From positions 806,001-870,000 of the forward strand of contig NZ_CP041070.1 of NCBI RefSeq assembly GCF_006459125.1: a stretch of 64,000 nucleotides of DNA, written 5' to 3'. The DNA is from Halarcobacter anaerophilus. Its GTDB lineage: Bacteria > Campylobacterota > Campylobacteria > Campylobacterales > Arcobacteraceae. Shown here piece after piece: positions 8,316 to 17,413 of the stretch (the stretch's first letter is position 1; the number at the start of each line of letters is the position of its first letter). Position numbers and translations under genes: made by a program. A model generated the notes under the pieces. The model saw only the letters and a list, made by a program, of their open reading frames with translations, did no database searches and was not told the origin of the DNA.

Positions 8316-10469
8316 ATGAAAAAACTATTTTTCGGATTAACTCTATTTATTATTATTGTTTTAGGAGCCGTTTACGGCTTGTTATTTACTTCTACGGGTA
8401 ATTCATTTGTTGCTTCAATTATTGAAAACAAGGTAAATGAAGGGCAAAAAGACGTAAATATGAAAGTTGATGATTTTAAACTTACTACAAGCGATATTTT
8501 ATTTAAAGCTACTCTTGATAAAAATTCAACAATCAATATCGAAGGTAAATTAAATTTATTTGCAAAAAGTGTTGATTTGACATATGATATAAATGTAAAA
8601 GATCTATCAAAACTTCAAAATATCACAAAACAAAAGCTTAACGGCTCTTTTTCTACAAAAGGTACTATAAAAGGAAATCAAGAATTAACAACAGTTGAAG
8701 GGAAAAGTTTCCTGGCTTCAAGTGATACTTCATACAATATAAAACTTGTTGATTTTAAACCTAATAATATTTTATTTAATATGAGCAATGCAAAAGTTCA
8801 AGAACTTTTATATATGGCAAATCAGCCTGCTTTTGCCAAAGGATTGTTAAATATTGATGCAAATATTAAAAATGCCGATATTCCTACTTTAGACGGTGTT
8901 ATTAAAACTTCCGTTACAAACGGTATTTTAAATGCAAAAGCTATTAACAAAGAGTTAAAAACAGATAAAACACCTATTACTTTTAATGTAAATACTCTTA
9001 CAAACCTTATTCCAAACAATGCAAATACCAAATTGGATTTAGATAGTAATATGGCAAAACTGAACGTAAAAGATGCAAACGTAAATCTAAACTCAATGAG
9101 TATAAACAGTGATTACACTCTTTTGGTAAAAGATTTATCAAAACTGGAATCACTAATAAATCAAAAATTAAACGGCTCTTTTTCTACAAAAGGAAATGTA
9201 GTAGTTGAAGATAAAAATATTTCAGTTAAAGGTGAGAGTGATATCTTTAAAAGTGAGACTTTATACGATATCAAAGTAGAAGATTCAAAACCGAAATATC
9301 TGAATATTTTAGTGGGAAATGCAAAAATAGCTTCGATTTTAAATCTTGTAAACCAACCCCAGTTTGCTACAGGTCTTGTAAATATTGTTGCAAAAGTAGA
9401 TAATGCCAATTTGGAAAATCTTGATGGAACAATTACTACAAAAATTACCGAAGGTTTGGTGAACAACAGTGTCGTAAATAAACAGTTTAATCAAAAACTC
9501 AAAGAAAAATTGGATTTCACAGGGAATATTACCACTAATCTTGAAGATACAAGAGCTTTATCGGTTGTGGATTTTAATACAAGCGTTGCTTTACTTGATA
9601 TGAAAAAAGCAATTTTCAATCTAAAAGATACAAGTTTTAATAGTGATTATATTTTAGATATTGAAGATTTGTCTAAATTAAAAGATATTACTCAACAAAA
9701 AATGAGAGGGAAAGTAAAAGTTACGGGAAATATAAAACAAGATAAAGAGGGTTTAAATGTTGACGGAAAAACTTCACTGTTTGGCGGTGATATAAACTTT
9801 AATCTTTTAAATGATGATTTCAAAGCAAAAATTGACGGCGTGGAAGTAAAAGATTTAACTCATATGTTATATTATCCTGAAATTTTTACCTCTAAATCTA
9901 ATATTGACGTAGATTATAATCTTGCTTCAAAAGAGGGGAAAATAAGCGGGAATTTATTAAACGGACAGTTTATTAAAAATGAATATTCAAATATCATAAA
10001 TACCCTTGCAAAATTTGATTTGACAAAAGAGATTTACGAAAAAGTTGAATTAAAAAGTGATATAAAAGATGAAATAATAAATGCAGTTGTTGATATGAAA
10101 AGTAAAAATACGACAATTAAAGTTCCAAGCAGTACGATTAATACAAAGAAAAACACTATAAATGCTCTTGTTCAAGCTGCAATAAAAAAATACAGTTTTG
10201 ATACTACAATAAAAGGAAGCCTTACAAATCCTAAAGTTTCAGTAGATACAAAAGCCTTTTTAAAAAGTGAAGCAGGTAAAAAACTTAAAAAGAAAGCAGA
10301 AAAGTTGGAGAAAAAAATTCAAGAAAAACTCGGTGATAAGTTTAAATTAGATCAACTTTTTAATAAAAACGATATGAAAACAGAACCTCAAAAAAGTTCT
10401 GAAGTCAAAAGAGTCCATACAAATCAAGAGATAGCAAAAGCTTTTAAAGAGATGTTCGGACAAAACTAA
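8316..10469 (+). CDS. Large AsmA-like envelope protein with internal repeats
   Basis: The protein has 717 residues, with one N-terminal membrane helix (about residues 5-24) followed by a long, beta-rich, Asn/Lys/Asp-rich domain. A DLSKL...QKLNGSFSTKG block recurs with its aspartate at residues 96, 273 and 451, so the body contains three tandem units of about 177 residues. This layout resembles AsmA/TamB-type bridge proteins anchored in the inner membrane that span the periplasm, and the C-terminal part (TIKGSLTNPKVSVDTK) is AsmA-like. The last ~70 residues are highly basic and helical. Family membership is inferred from overall architecture, so lipid transport is only a suggestion. Confidence 0.8.
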   Translation: MKKLFFGLTLFIIIVLGAVYGLLFTSTGNSFVASIIENKVNEGQKDVNMKVDDFKLTTSDILFKATLDKNSTINIEGKLNLFAKSVDLTYDINVKDLSKLQNITKQKLNGSFSTKGTIKGNQELTTVEGKSFLASSDTSYNIKLVDFKPNNILFNMSNAKVQELLYMANQPAFAKGLLNIDANIKNADIPTLDGVIKTSVTNGILNAKAINKELKTDKTPITFNVNTLTNLIPNNANTKLDLDSNMAKLNVKDANVNLNSMSINSDYTLLVKDLSKLESLINQKLNGSFSTKGNVVVEDKNISVKGESDIFKSETLYDIKVEDSKPKYLNILVGNAKIASILNLVNQPQFATGLVNIVAKVDNANLENLDGTITTKITEGLVNNSVVNKQFNQKLKEKLDFTGNITTNLEDTRALSVVDFNTSVALLDMKKAIFNLKDTSFNSDYILDIEDLSKLKDITQQKMRGKVKVTGNIKQDKEGLNVDGKTSLFGGDINFNLLNDDFKAKIDGVEVKDLTHMLYYPEIFTSKSNIDVDYNLASKEGKISGNLLNGQFIKNEYSNIINTLAKFDLTKEIYEKVELKSDIKDEIINAVVDMKSKNTTIKVPSSTINTKKNTINALVQAAIKKYSFDTTIKGSLTNPKVSVDTKAFLKSEAGKKLKKKAEKLEKKIQEKLGDKFKLDQLFNKNDMKTEPQKSSEVKRVHTNQEIAKAFKEMFGQN

Positions 10470-10497
10470 GAGGCTATTTTTTAGCCTCTGCTTTTTT
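10469..10497 (+). terminator. Terminator between convergent genes
   Basis: AGAGGCTA and TAGCCTCT form an 8-bp stem around a T5 loop, followed by GCTTTTTT. It ends the AsmA-like gene and overlaps the 3' end of the converging rhodanese gene. Confidence 0.75.
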
Positions 10498-11178
10498 CGT
10501 AAGAGTTAAAGATACTCCTGCCCAAGCAGCAATTCCTCCTCTATACCACAATATTTTATCTTTTGGATAACCTATATTTACAAGCTTTATAATAGCTCTT
10601 GGAGATTGGGCACACCATGAACCGTTACAAAAAAACAGGGCAGTTTTAGCATTTGAAAAATCAAATTTGTCTTTTCCTAAAACTTTTACGCCTAGAAGTT
10701 CATAAGCTCTTTCATACTCAAATTCAAAATCTTCATCATAACTTAGTTCATCATAAGGAATATTTACCGCACTTGGGATTGTGCCTGCATTAAACCAGTC
10801 ACTTCTTCTGCTGTCAACCAAAATATATTTATCGGGATTTTTAGAAGATTTATTTGCAATAAAATCCAAAACTTCCAACTCTGCGACACTCTTTACTCCT
10901 TTTACTAAACTTAGAGGTTGAATAGTCCCTTTTGTAACAATAAAACTTTTTTTACAGTTATCGTCGATATTTTTGGAAGCTAAATTCCCTGATTGGAAAT
11001 TTTCTACATTAATAGCCACATCCATACAGTTTGCGGCAACTTCTCTTTGTATTGTATACTCTTTTTTTACACCGTTGCTAAATTGATGTATAACTTTAAC
11101 TCCTTTTAGAGGCAGCATTATAGGATCAACGGCAAAAAGATAGATAAAAGAGAAAAACATTGTTAATAAAACTTTCAT
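10474..11178 (-). CDS. Periplasmic rhodanese-domain protein
   Basis: A signal peptide (MKVLLTMFFSFIYLFAVDP) is followed by about 100 residues of unassigned sequence, then a rhodanese domain near 100-225. The domain is shown by VDSRRSDWFNAGTIPSAVNIPY and the active-site loop CNGSWCAQS, where the first Cys is the sulfur carrier. GGIAAW near the end is also typical. The family moves sulfane sulfur or acts as a binding module. The second Cys of the loop could allow disulfide chemistry. The substrate is unknown. The 234-residue length is larger than a single rhodanese domain. Confidence 0.88.
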   Translation of the reverse strand: MKVLLTMFFSFIYLFAVDPIMLPLKGVKVIHQFSNGVKKEYTIQREVAANCMDVAINVENFQSGNLASKNIDDNCKKSFIVTKGTIQPLSLVKGVKSVAELEVLDFIANKSSKNPDKYILVDSRRSDWFNAGTIPSAVNIPYDELSYDEDFEFEYERAYELLGVKVLGKDKFDFSNAKTALFFCNGSWCAQSPRAIIKLVNIGYPKDKILWYRGGIAAWAGVSLTLTKKAEAKK

Positions 11179-11274
11179 AAAGGCTCCTTTTAAAATCAGT
11201 TTTATTATTTTATATATTCACAACTAAGATATATATTAGGTTATTTTTTTATAATAAATTAAAAAGGATATTCA

Positions 11275-11979
11275 ATGTTAAACAGAGTTTTAGTTACAGG
11301 CGGAAATAAAGGAATCGGTCTTGAAGTAGTTAAAAAATTTTTAGAAGTTGATTATGAGGTTATAGCTGTAGCAAGAGATTTTTCCAATTTTCCTATTAAG
11401 AATAATCCAAAAGTAAAAACAATAGAGTATGATTTGTCAAATATGAAAGATCTTAAAACTTTGGTAAAAGAGGTAGGAGAGATTGATATTTTGGTAAACA
11501 ATGCGGGGTATATGCAGCCAAAATATACTTATGATAACTACCCTTTAGAAGCAAAAGAGCATATTATGAATGTGGATTTGTATGCTCCTGTTGAACTTAT
11601 AACTCTTTTTAGCGAAGGTATGAAAAAAAGAGGTTACGGAAGAATAGTAAATACAGCTTCTATTGCGGGACAAATAGGGCATCCTGATATTTGGTACGGA
11701 ATAGCAAAAGCGGGACTTATAAATGCTACTAAAATATTTGCAAAACTTTTGGGAAGTCACGGTATTATAGTAAATTGTATTGCTCCAAGTCCTGTTGAAA
11801 CAGATATGCAAAAAGATAATTCCGAAGAGAGAAAACTTGAATTTAAAAAAGCAGTACCTTGCGGAAGATTTGCCCAACCTGATGAAGCAGCGGAAGTGAT
11901 TTTTTGGCTGGCAACAGATTGTCCTGAATATGTAAACGGAACAACAATCGATTTTAACAACGGCTCTTATGTAAGATAA
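11275..11979 (+). CDS. Short-chain dehydrogenase/reductase (FabG-like)
   Basis: This 234-residue Rossmann-fold oxidoreductase has the nucleotide motif TGGNKGIG near residue 8, the NNAG motif, a catalytic Ser in NTASIAG and the YxxxK pair in WYGIAKAG. That is a complete classical SDR active site. Family members reduce ketones or 3-oxoacyl chains with NAD(P)H. It is placed 110 bases upstream of a TetR-family regulator on the same strand, which could control it, but the two are not clearly one operon. The role could be a generic 3-oxoacyl-ACP-type reduction or detoxification. Confidence 0.9.
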   Translation: MLNRVLVTGGNKGIGLEVVKKFLEVDYEVIAVARDFSNFPIKNNPKVKTIEYDLSNMKDLKTLVKEVGEIDILVNNAGYMQPKYTYDNYPLEAKEHIMNVDLYAPVELITLFSEGMKKRGYGRIVNTASIAGQIGHPDIWYGIAKAGLINATKIFAKLLGSHGIIVNCIAPSPVETDMQKDNSEERKLEFKKAVPCGRFAQPDEAAEVIFWLATDCPEYVNGTTIDFNNGSYVR

Positions 11980-12059
11980 ATTCTTCTCCTCTTTCTAAGA
12001 GGGGGGAGGATATTATTGACAATTTTGTTATTTCCTTATATAATTTTTATAAAACTTTT

Positions 12060-12071
12060 AACCAAATGGTT
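12060..12071. promoter_or_regulatory. Candidate TetR-family operator
   Basis: AACCA-AA-TGGTT is an inverted repeat 18 bases before the tetR-family start codon, immediately followed by a further TGGTT. TetR-family regulators usually bind such short palindromes and repress their own gene. A GC-rich hairpin (CCTCTT/AAGAGG) at about 11989-12003 lies between this site and the SDR gene. Confidence 0.45.
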
Positions 12072-12089
12072 GGTTATAACAGGTAAAAA

Positions 12090-12689
12090 ATGACTACAAA
12101 AGAACAAATACTGCATACAGCAACCCAAGAGTTCTCAAAGCTTGGGTACAATGCTGTTAGCATGAATGATTTAGTTAAAAAACTAAAACTTAATAAAGCA
12201 ACAATCTATTACTACTTTAAAGATAAAAAAACTTTGTATGAAGAGGTTTTAAAAGATGCCTTAGGCAAAGTCAGTTTAGATTTTGATTTATCAAAAGATG
12301 AAGGAGACGGGAAAATACTTCTAAAATCTTATATAGATAATTTATGTTTTAATATTGAGAAAAATCCGTATTTAATAGCTTTGGGTCTTAGAGAACTTGC
12401 AAATTACGGAGCAAATATAAATGAAAATATACTTCCTTTAATCAGCAAACAGATAAATTATGTGGATATAATTTTTTCAAAACTAGATTTAAATTCTGAA
12501 TTTGAAAATATAAACACTTATGCTTTCTCTTCTTTGATTCACGGTACGATACATAATTTTTATGTTATACATATGAGTAAACTTGCTCTTGGTACTGAAG
12601 AATTAAAACAAAATGATAAAAAAACTTTGGATTATATCTCAAACTTTTTATTCCAAATAATTATAAATGCAGTATGTAAAGAAAAATAA
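12090..12689 (+). CDS. TetR/AcrR family transcriptional regulator
   Basis: This 199-residue protein has an N-terminal TetR helix-turn-helix: TKEQILHTATQEFSKLGYNAVS, then the recognition helix region LNKATIYYYFKDKKTLYEEV (residues about 29-49). The C-terminal ligand domain is unlike any I can name. Typical members repress nearby efflux or catabolic genes until a small molecule binds. A palindrome lies just upstream of the gene. Likely targets are its own gene and possibly the SDR gene upstream. Confidence 0.92.
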   Translation: MTTKEQILHTATQEFSKLGYNAVSMNDLVKKLKLNKATIYYYFKDKKTLYEEVLKDALGKVSLDFDLSKDEGDGKILLKSYIDNLCFNIEKNPYLIALGLRELANYGANINENILPLISKQINYVDIIFSKLDLNSEFENINTYAFSSLIHGTIHNFYVIHMSKLALGTEELKQNDKKTLDYISNFLFQIIINAVCKEK

Positions 12690-12708
12690 AAAATTTAGAA
12701 AATCTGAT

Positions 12709-12734
12709 TAAAGAAGTAAAATCTACTTCTTTAA
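12709..12734. terminator. Stem-loop between convergent tetR-family and APC genes
   Basis: TTAAAGAAGTA and TACTTCTTTAA form an 11-bp perfect stem with a 4-base loop, overlapping the last codons of the APC transporter gene. There is no strong T-run next to it, so termination is plausible but not certain. Confidence 0.45.
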
Positions 12735-13919
12735 ATATGTAAATAAAAAAAGTCCTAATATAAGAGCCAAAACGAAAATATTTGAAAAAAGAAGTATAAT
12801 AAAAAACAGAATAGTCAAAACAATAGCAAAAAATCTTAATATACCGTTTTCAAAAAGAACAACAGCCGTAATCAGTCCAATAATAGCATTTGCTATAAAA
12901 AAGCCGTCAGCAAAGGCTACAAGATTATCTAAAGTAAGATGATCAAAATAAACAAGAAGCAAAGTAATAATATAAAAAAGAGATAATAGGTTTAAAGCTC
13001 CTATAGGTACCCCGTTTTTAGTTGTTTTAGAGGTAAAAGTGCTTATTTCTAGAGATTTTATAAGTCTTGAAACTCCGCCTACAAAAAGAATCAAAGTTCC
13101 TATACAAAGTATTACGGATATAGAAGTTAAAATAATATTCGATACTTTTCCAAAAAGAGGTTCTATTAGCATAAGAAGTTTAAACTCTTGATTTTTTGGA
13201 AACTCTCCTAAACAAATAGCAAGAGTTAATAATATATATACCAAAGATACGACAATAGCGGAAAAAATTACCGCTTTAGTAAGCGTAGAGGTACTTTTTA
13301 CTTCATTTGAGTAGTTTCCTATAACTTCCCATCCTACAATTGCCCAAAATACCAAAATAAAAGAGTAACCTATCTCTTTTATTGAAATATATGGTAACGT
13401 AAGGTCAAAATGGTGAGTATTTAATATAATATGAATACTTGAAAGAAAAAATATTACAGTAATACTCGAAGTTACTATTAACATCAATTTCCCAAGAAAA
13501 CTGATTCTAATAAGAAGCAAAATATAAGTTATAATATATACATAAAAGCCTAAAAGTTCCAAAGAGGTGTTAGGAAAAAACTCTTGTAAAAATTTTCCTG
13601 CTATTAAAAGTACGGCGACAGGTCCGAAAAATACGGCACAAATTAGATAAAAAGAGGTAAGCAACTGATATTTTCTTCCTAAAACCTCTTTTGTTGCTAA
13701 ACTAACTCCTCCGTCTCCGGGAAATTTAATTGCAAGTTTGCCGAAAACAAGGGCAAAGGCAAAACCCAAAGTTAAAATAATCAACCAAATTACAAGAGAA
13801 AAATTCCCAATCATATTATATAACATAGCAGGAAGAAGTATAATTCCCGAACCCAATATAGGACCTATAATAAGTCCCGAAAGGGTTAATGCATTTATCT
13901 TTTTAATCTCTTTGCTCAA
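12723..13919 (-). CDS. APC superfamily amino-acid permease or exporter
   Basis: This 398-residue membrane protein has about ten to twelve hydrophobic helices. The first contains GLIIGPILGSGIILLPA, typical of the substrate and ion site of APC transporters, and a conserved GDGG follows near residue 68. It resembles the YjeH-like amino-acid exporter group more than uptake permeases, but direction is inferred. The start overlaps the 3' end of the DMT transporter gene by 17 bases. With the upstream AraC-type regulator they form one transcription unit, probably for amino-acid efflux or exchange. Confidence 0.85.
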   Translation of the reverse strand: MSKEIKKINALTLSGLIIGPILGSGIILLPAMLYNMIGNFSLVIWLIILTLGFAFALVFGKLAIKFPGDGGVSLATKEVLGRKYQLLTSFYLICAVFFGPVAVLLIAGKFLQEFFPNTSLELLGFYVYIITYILLLIRISFLGKLMLIVTSSITVIFFLSSIHIILNTHHFDLTLPYISIKEIGYSFILVFWAIVGWEVIGNYSNEVKSTSTLTKAVIFSAIVVSLVYILLTLAICLGEFPKNQEFKLLMLIEPLFGKVSNIILTSISVILCIGTLILFVGGVSRLIKSLEISTFTSKTTKNGVPIGALNLLSLFYIITLLLVYFDHLTLDNLVAFADGFFIANAIIGLITAVVLFENGILRFFAIVLTILFFIILLFSNIFVLALILGLFLFTYLKK

Positions 13920-14811
13920 TCTTTTTCTTTCTTCTTATTTTTATATTATTTAAAATCTGGACGGCAATTATAGTCAATATTGTCCCAATTATAATTGAAG
14001 GAGTGATTTTTTCTTTTAAAAAAAATGCACTTAAGATAATTGCGGCAAAAGGAACAAAGAAGATAAAACTGCTAACCTCTCTGGCTCCTAACTTCTCTAT
14101 GCCTAAAAAATATATTGTATTTGCAAAAGTTGAAGCTATAATCGTAAGAACAAAAAGGTTTATATAAAATATTTCATCAAAACTTTGATAATTGATTTTT
14201 GAAATATCAACAAAAAATATAATATTTAAAATTGAAGTTGCAATATATAAATAGAATGTAAAAACGATAGGTGATATTTTTGTCGATTTTGAACTTAATA
14301 TCGTGATAATCGGCCAGAAAATAGAGGCTAAAATAAAATACAAATTTTGTATTAAAAATATTTCATCTGTTTTAAAAGACCAAATATTAAGCATGGTTAA
14401 AACTCCTATTGCTCCTATAAACAGGGCAAAAGCATCTTTCTTAGTAATCTTTTTTTCTCCGAAAAGTGCTAAAATCAAAAATGTATTTATAGGAATCAGC
14501 GTCGTTACAAAAGCTCCGCCTAAACTAGCCGTTCCGTATTTTGTTCCCAAAAAGAAATATTTCATATAACAGATAAAAACAATAGAGGTAATAATAACAA
14601 GACCTAAACTTTTTAAATCAATTTTGAAAGATTTTTTTAAGACCAAAATTATAGGAATCATAGTAATTGCAGTTATAAAAAATCGTAAAAACATAGTTTC
14701 AAACTCATTTATATAAGAACTTAAAACTTTAACATTTACCCAAGAAGCACCCCAAGAAAGCATTGCCAAAAATAGCAGAAAATAGAATATATTTTTATTT
14801 GATTCAGTCAT
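13903..14811 (-). CDS. EamA/DMT family transporter
   Basis: This 302-residue protein has ten predicted helices in two EamA halves; SWGASWVNVKVL opens the first. DMT exporters of this group (RhaT/EamA-like) move amino acids or other metabolites out of the cell. It ends in a basic tail. It is followed without a gap by the APC transporter and preceded by an AraC-type regulator only 31 bases upstream. Confidence 0.9.
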   Translation of the reverse strand: MTESNKNIFYFLLFLAMLSWGASWVNVKVLSSYINEFETMFLRFFITAITMIPIILVLKKSFKIDLKSLGLVIITSIVFICYMKYFFLGTKYGTASLGGAFVTTLIPINTFLILALFGEKKITKKDAFALFIGAIGVLTMLNIWSFKTDEIFLIQNLYFILASIFWPIITILSSKSTKISPIVFTFYLYIATSILNIIFFVDISKINYQSFDEIFYINLFVLTIIASTFANTIYFLGIEKLGAREVSSFIFFVPFAAIILSAFFLKEKITPSIIIGTILTIIAVQILNNIKIRRKKKIEQRD

Positions 14812-14842
14812 GTAAACTCTTTTTATCGAAAGTTTACATCAT

Positions 14843-15649
14843 TTAATTTTTTTTGTATAGAACAAAATTGCTGTTTTCTTTTATCTGGCTAGGTACATAA
14901 CCGTAAATTTTTTTGAATGTTCTTATAAAATGGGATTGGTCGCTAAATCCTACACTTGAAGCTATTTCATTTAAGTTTACGTTTTTTAAGATAAGCTCTT
15001 TTGCTTTTTGTACTCTTTGCATCATAATATATTGATGTGGAGTTATTCCTGTACTGTTTTTAAAAGTTCTTATATAGTGGTATTTACTTAAGTTTGAATT
15101 TAAAGCAAGCTCTTCTAATGATAGGTTTGTTTCAATAGAGTCATTAATATATTCAATAGTATGTTTTATGATTTTTTTGTCATTAAAAAGAGGTTCAAAA
15201 GATTTTGTTTTATCTGCGTATTTTTTTATTAGATAAGACAAGGCTTCTATTAGATATGTCTCTATTTCTATAGAATCTTTGTTTTCATATGCACTTACAA
15301 AAAATTTAAATAAAAGTTTGTATAAAGTTAGATCTTCAATAATATGTTTTACGAATACTGGAGTTTTTCTCTCAAAAAATATTTGTTCATAAATATCCGT
15401 AATAAGTTTAACCGTAGGATAAAAGTTTGTATATTTCCATGAGTTAGAATTACCGCAGTGAACTTCTCCGGGGTTTATTACTCTTGTTGCGTTTTTATAT
15501 GTTAAAGTGGCTTTGTTTTGGTTTATTGATTTAAAAATACCGTCATGGGTTAGACCTATAGTATAGGTATTATGAAAATGTTTTGAAAATTGACCGTTAG
15601 AGTTTTGAATATTTTCAAAAAAAATTTGGTTTAAAGATTCTAGTTTCAT
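14843..15649 (-). CDS. AraC family transcriptional regulator
   Basis: This 268-residue regulator has an N-terminal cupin-like effector domain (HFHNTYTIGL near residue 24) and a C-terminal pair of helix-turn-helices. The latter are recognised by LSLEELALNSNLSKYHYIRTF, TGITPHQYI and VGFSDQSHFIRTFKKIYGYVPS. It should bind an amino acid or related effector and control the two transporter genes downstream. The same 16-base sequence lies upstream of both its own start and the eamA start, an attractive binding site. Confidence 0.92.
   Translation of the reverse strand: MKLESLNQIFFENIQNSNGQFSKHFHNTYTIGLTHDGIFKSINQNKATLTYKNATRVINPGEVHCGNSNSWKYTNFYPTVKLITDIYEQIFFERKTPVFVKHIIEDLTLYKLLFKFFVSAYENKDSIEIETYLIEALSYLIKKYADKTKSFEPLFNDKKIIKHTIEYINDSIETNLSLEELALNSNLSKYHYIRTFKNSTGITPHQYIMMQRVQKAKELILKNVNLNEIASSVGFSDQSHFIRTFKKIYGYVPSQIKENSNFVLYKKN
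14857..14872. promoter_or_regulatory. 16-base repeat, copy 1 (upstream of the DMT transporter)
   Basis: ATAGAACAAAATTGCT lies 46-61 bases before the DMT transporter start, inside the 3' end of the araC-type gene. An identical copy is at 15682-15697. It is a candidate site for the AraC-type regulator. Confidence 0.45.
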
Positions 15650-15675
15650 AAAAAGATTATACCTAAAGTATAAAA

Positions 15676-15707
15676 ATAGAAATAGAACAAAATTGCTCTA
15701 TTTCTAT
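15676..15707 (-). terminator. Terminator of nhaA
   Basis: ATAGAAATAGA and TCTATTTCTAT form an 11-bp perfect stem with a 10-base loop. On the minus strand it is followed by TTTTTATAC. It overlaps the last codon of nhaA and ends its transcript ahead of the araC-type gene. The loop and one arm contain the second copy of the 16-base repeat. Confidence 0.7.
15682..15697. promoter_or_regulatory. 16-base repeat, copy 2 (upstream of the AraC-type gene)
   Basis: This is an exact copy of 14857-14872, placed 33-48 bases before the araC-type start codon in the same orientation relative to the gene it precedes. Autoregulation would fit. Confidence 0.45.
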
Positions 15708-16984
15708 GATTTTTTGACTGTTAATAGAAGTATTACTCCAATTACTGCTGCTATAAAAGAAGCTGCAAATACTGCAAGTTTAACTGCCGCAATAATATTT
15801 TCATCCATAAATGCCAAATGGGTGATAAAAATTGACATAGTAAATCCGATACCGGCAATAAAACCTACGGCTAAAATTTCACTCCAAGAGATATCATCTG
15901 GTTTTTTTACAATTTTAAGTTTTTGGGCAAGATAAGTCAATCCTAAAATACCTATTGGTTTTCCTAATACAAGACCTAAAACTACACCTAAAACTATCAT
16001 AAAGTTTTGACTTACGCTTGAAAAGTCGATTAGAACTCCTGCATTTGAAAAAGCAAACAAAGGCATAATAAAAAAAGCGGAAAGTCCGTGAAGATTATGC
16101 TCTAATCTTACCAAAGGATTTTGAACTTTGTCATAACTATATGCAATATTTTCCAAAGAATCAATTTGGTGATGGTTCAAAATAGGAATCTCGTCTATAT
16201 TATTTTCAAAATCTTCTAAATTTCTCTTAGTTTCATTAATAAATTTTCTCTCTTCAAGTTTTGATTGAATGGGAATCGCAAAAGCCAATAAAACACCTGC
16301 AATAGTAGCATGAATACCTATTGCATGAATATATACCCAAAGAGCAACTCCTAAAATCAAATAAGGAGTTATTTTAGTAACACCTTTAAAATTTAAAGCC
16401 CAAATCAGAGCATAAATAATTCCTGCATGAAGAAAATATTCGGCATGTATCTCACTTGTATATACAGTTGCCACAACAACTACGGCACCTAAGTCATCAA
16501 CTACTGCAAGGGCTACTAAGAAGAGTTTTAATGACGGATTTACTCTTTTTCCTAAAAGCATTAAAATACCGAGAGCAAAAGCAATATCAGTTGCCATAGG
16601 AATACCGAATCCGTAAGGATTATCCGTATTAAAAGCTATATAAATAAGTGCAGGTACAAGCATACCTCCAATTGCAGCTACTATAGGAAATGAGGCTTTA
16701 GAAACAGAAGATAACTCTCCTATTAACATCTCCCTTTTTATCTCTAAACCGACCATTAAAAAAAATAGTGCCATTAGAGCATCATCTATCCAATAAGTCA
16801 GACTCATAGAGATTTTATGATCTGCTATATTTATTCCAAGAGGCATATGCCATAAATCATAATATGCCTGACCTAAGCTAGAGTTTGCAACAACTACTGC
16901 TGCAACGGTTGCTATAAAAAGTATAATACCACTTAAAGCCTCTTTGTTTATAAATTTTTCCAAGGTGATAAGCTTTTGTATCAT
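15704..16984 (-). CDS. nhaA: Na+/H+ antiporter NhaA
   Basis: This inner-membrane antiporter of about 426 residues exports Na+ in exchange for H+. It carries DDALMALFFLMVGLEIKREM near the N-terminal third and the paired ion-binding aspartates in VVDDLGAVVVVATVYTS. A cytoplasmic insertion rich in charge lies near residues 250-290. I chose the ATG at 16984 because an AGGAG site precedes it and it overlaps the Fur-family stop codon as TAATG. A longer frame to 17020 lacks a ribosome site. The coupling to a metal regulator gene is unusual and may be only positional. Confidence 0.94.
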   Translation of the reverse strand: MIQKLITLEKFINKEALSGIILFIATVAAVVVANSSLGQAYYDLWHMPLGINIADHKISMSLTYWIDDALMALFFLMVGLEIKREMLIGELSSVSKASFPIVAAIGGMLVPALIYIAFNTDNPYGFGIPMATDIAFALGILMLLGKRVNPSLKLFLVALAVVDDLGAVVVVATVYTSEIHAEYFLHAGIIYALIWALNFKGVTKITPYLILGVALWVYIHAIGIHATIAGVLLAFAIPIQSKLEERKFINETKRNLEDFENNIDEIPILNHHQIDSLENIAYSYDKVQNPLVRLEHNLHGLSAFFIMPLFAFSNAGVLIDFSSVSQNFMIVLGVVLGLVLGKPIGILGLTYLAQKLKIVKKPDDISWSEILAVGFIAGIGFTMSIFITHLAFMDENIIAAVKLAVFAASFIAAVIGVILLLTVKKS

Positions 16985-17358
16985 TAATTTTTCTCCTGTT
17001 TTATTAAGCATTGAGGGCAAATCCCTTTTATGATTATATTATCTATCTTATGTCCTTTTAAATTAACATCCACTTTTTCATGAATACACTCTATTTTTGA
17101 GCATATAGAACATATAAAATGGGGATGTTTTGTTTTTAGAATTTCAAAATATCTTTTTTTGTCATTTGATTCAAAAGAGGTGATAATACCTTCTTCTTCA
17201 AATTTTGTGATATTTCTATAAAAAGTTGCTTTATCCATACTGAGTTTGTCTTTTATATCTTCGTAACAAATAGGCTTTTTAGACTCTATTAATTGTTCCA
17301 ATATGGCTTTTCTTGCAGTTGTCAATTTTATATTTTTTGATATGTTTTCTAAGTTCAT
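16984..17358 (-). CDS. Fur family metalloregulator, probably Zur
   Basis: This 124-residue regulator has a winged-helix N-terminus (LTTARKAILEQLIESKKPICYEDIK, with the recognition region MDKATFYRNI) and two Cys pairs, CSIC near residue 82 and CPQC near the C-terminus. These form the structural zinc site of Fur proteins. HPHF before the first pair and IECIHE after it offer sensory ligands. The gene is divergent from znuA, and candidate operators lie in between, so zinc-responsive repression is the most likely role. PerR or Fur cannot be excluded from sequence alone. Confidence 0.85.
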   Translation of the reverse strand: MNLENISKNIKLTTARKAILEQLIESKKPICYEDIKDKLSMDKATFYRNITKFEEEGIITSFESNDKKRYFEILKTKHPHFICSICSKIECIHEKVDVNLKGHKIDNIIIKGICPQCLIKQEKN

Positions 17359-17413
17359 AAAACATTATATTCTATCTATTTTTAAAATTAGATTTGATTT
17401 TTATAATAGACTT

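Noticed and set aside
11989-12009. GC-rich hairpin after the SDR gene
   Set aside because: The stem (CCTCTT/AAGAGG) is short and no T-run follows, so I do not call it a terminator.
16985-17020. Longer N-terminus for nhaA
   Set aside because: The longer start lies inside the Fur-family gene without a ribosome site, while ATG 16984 has AGGAG and overlaps the stop.
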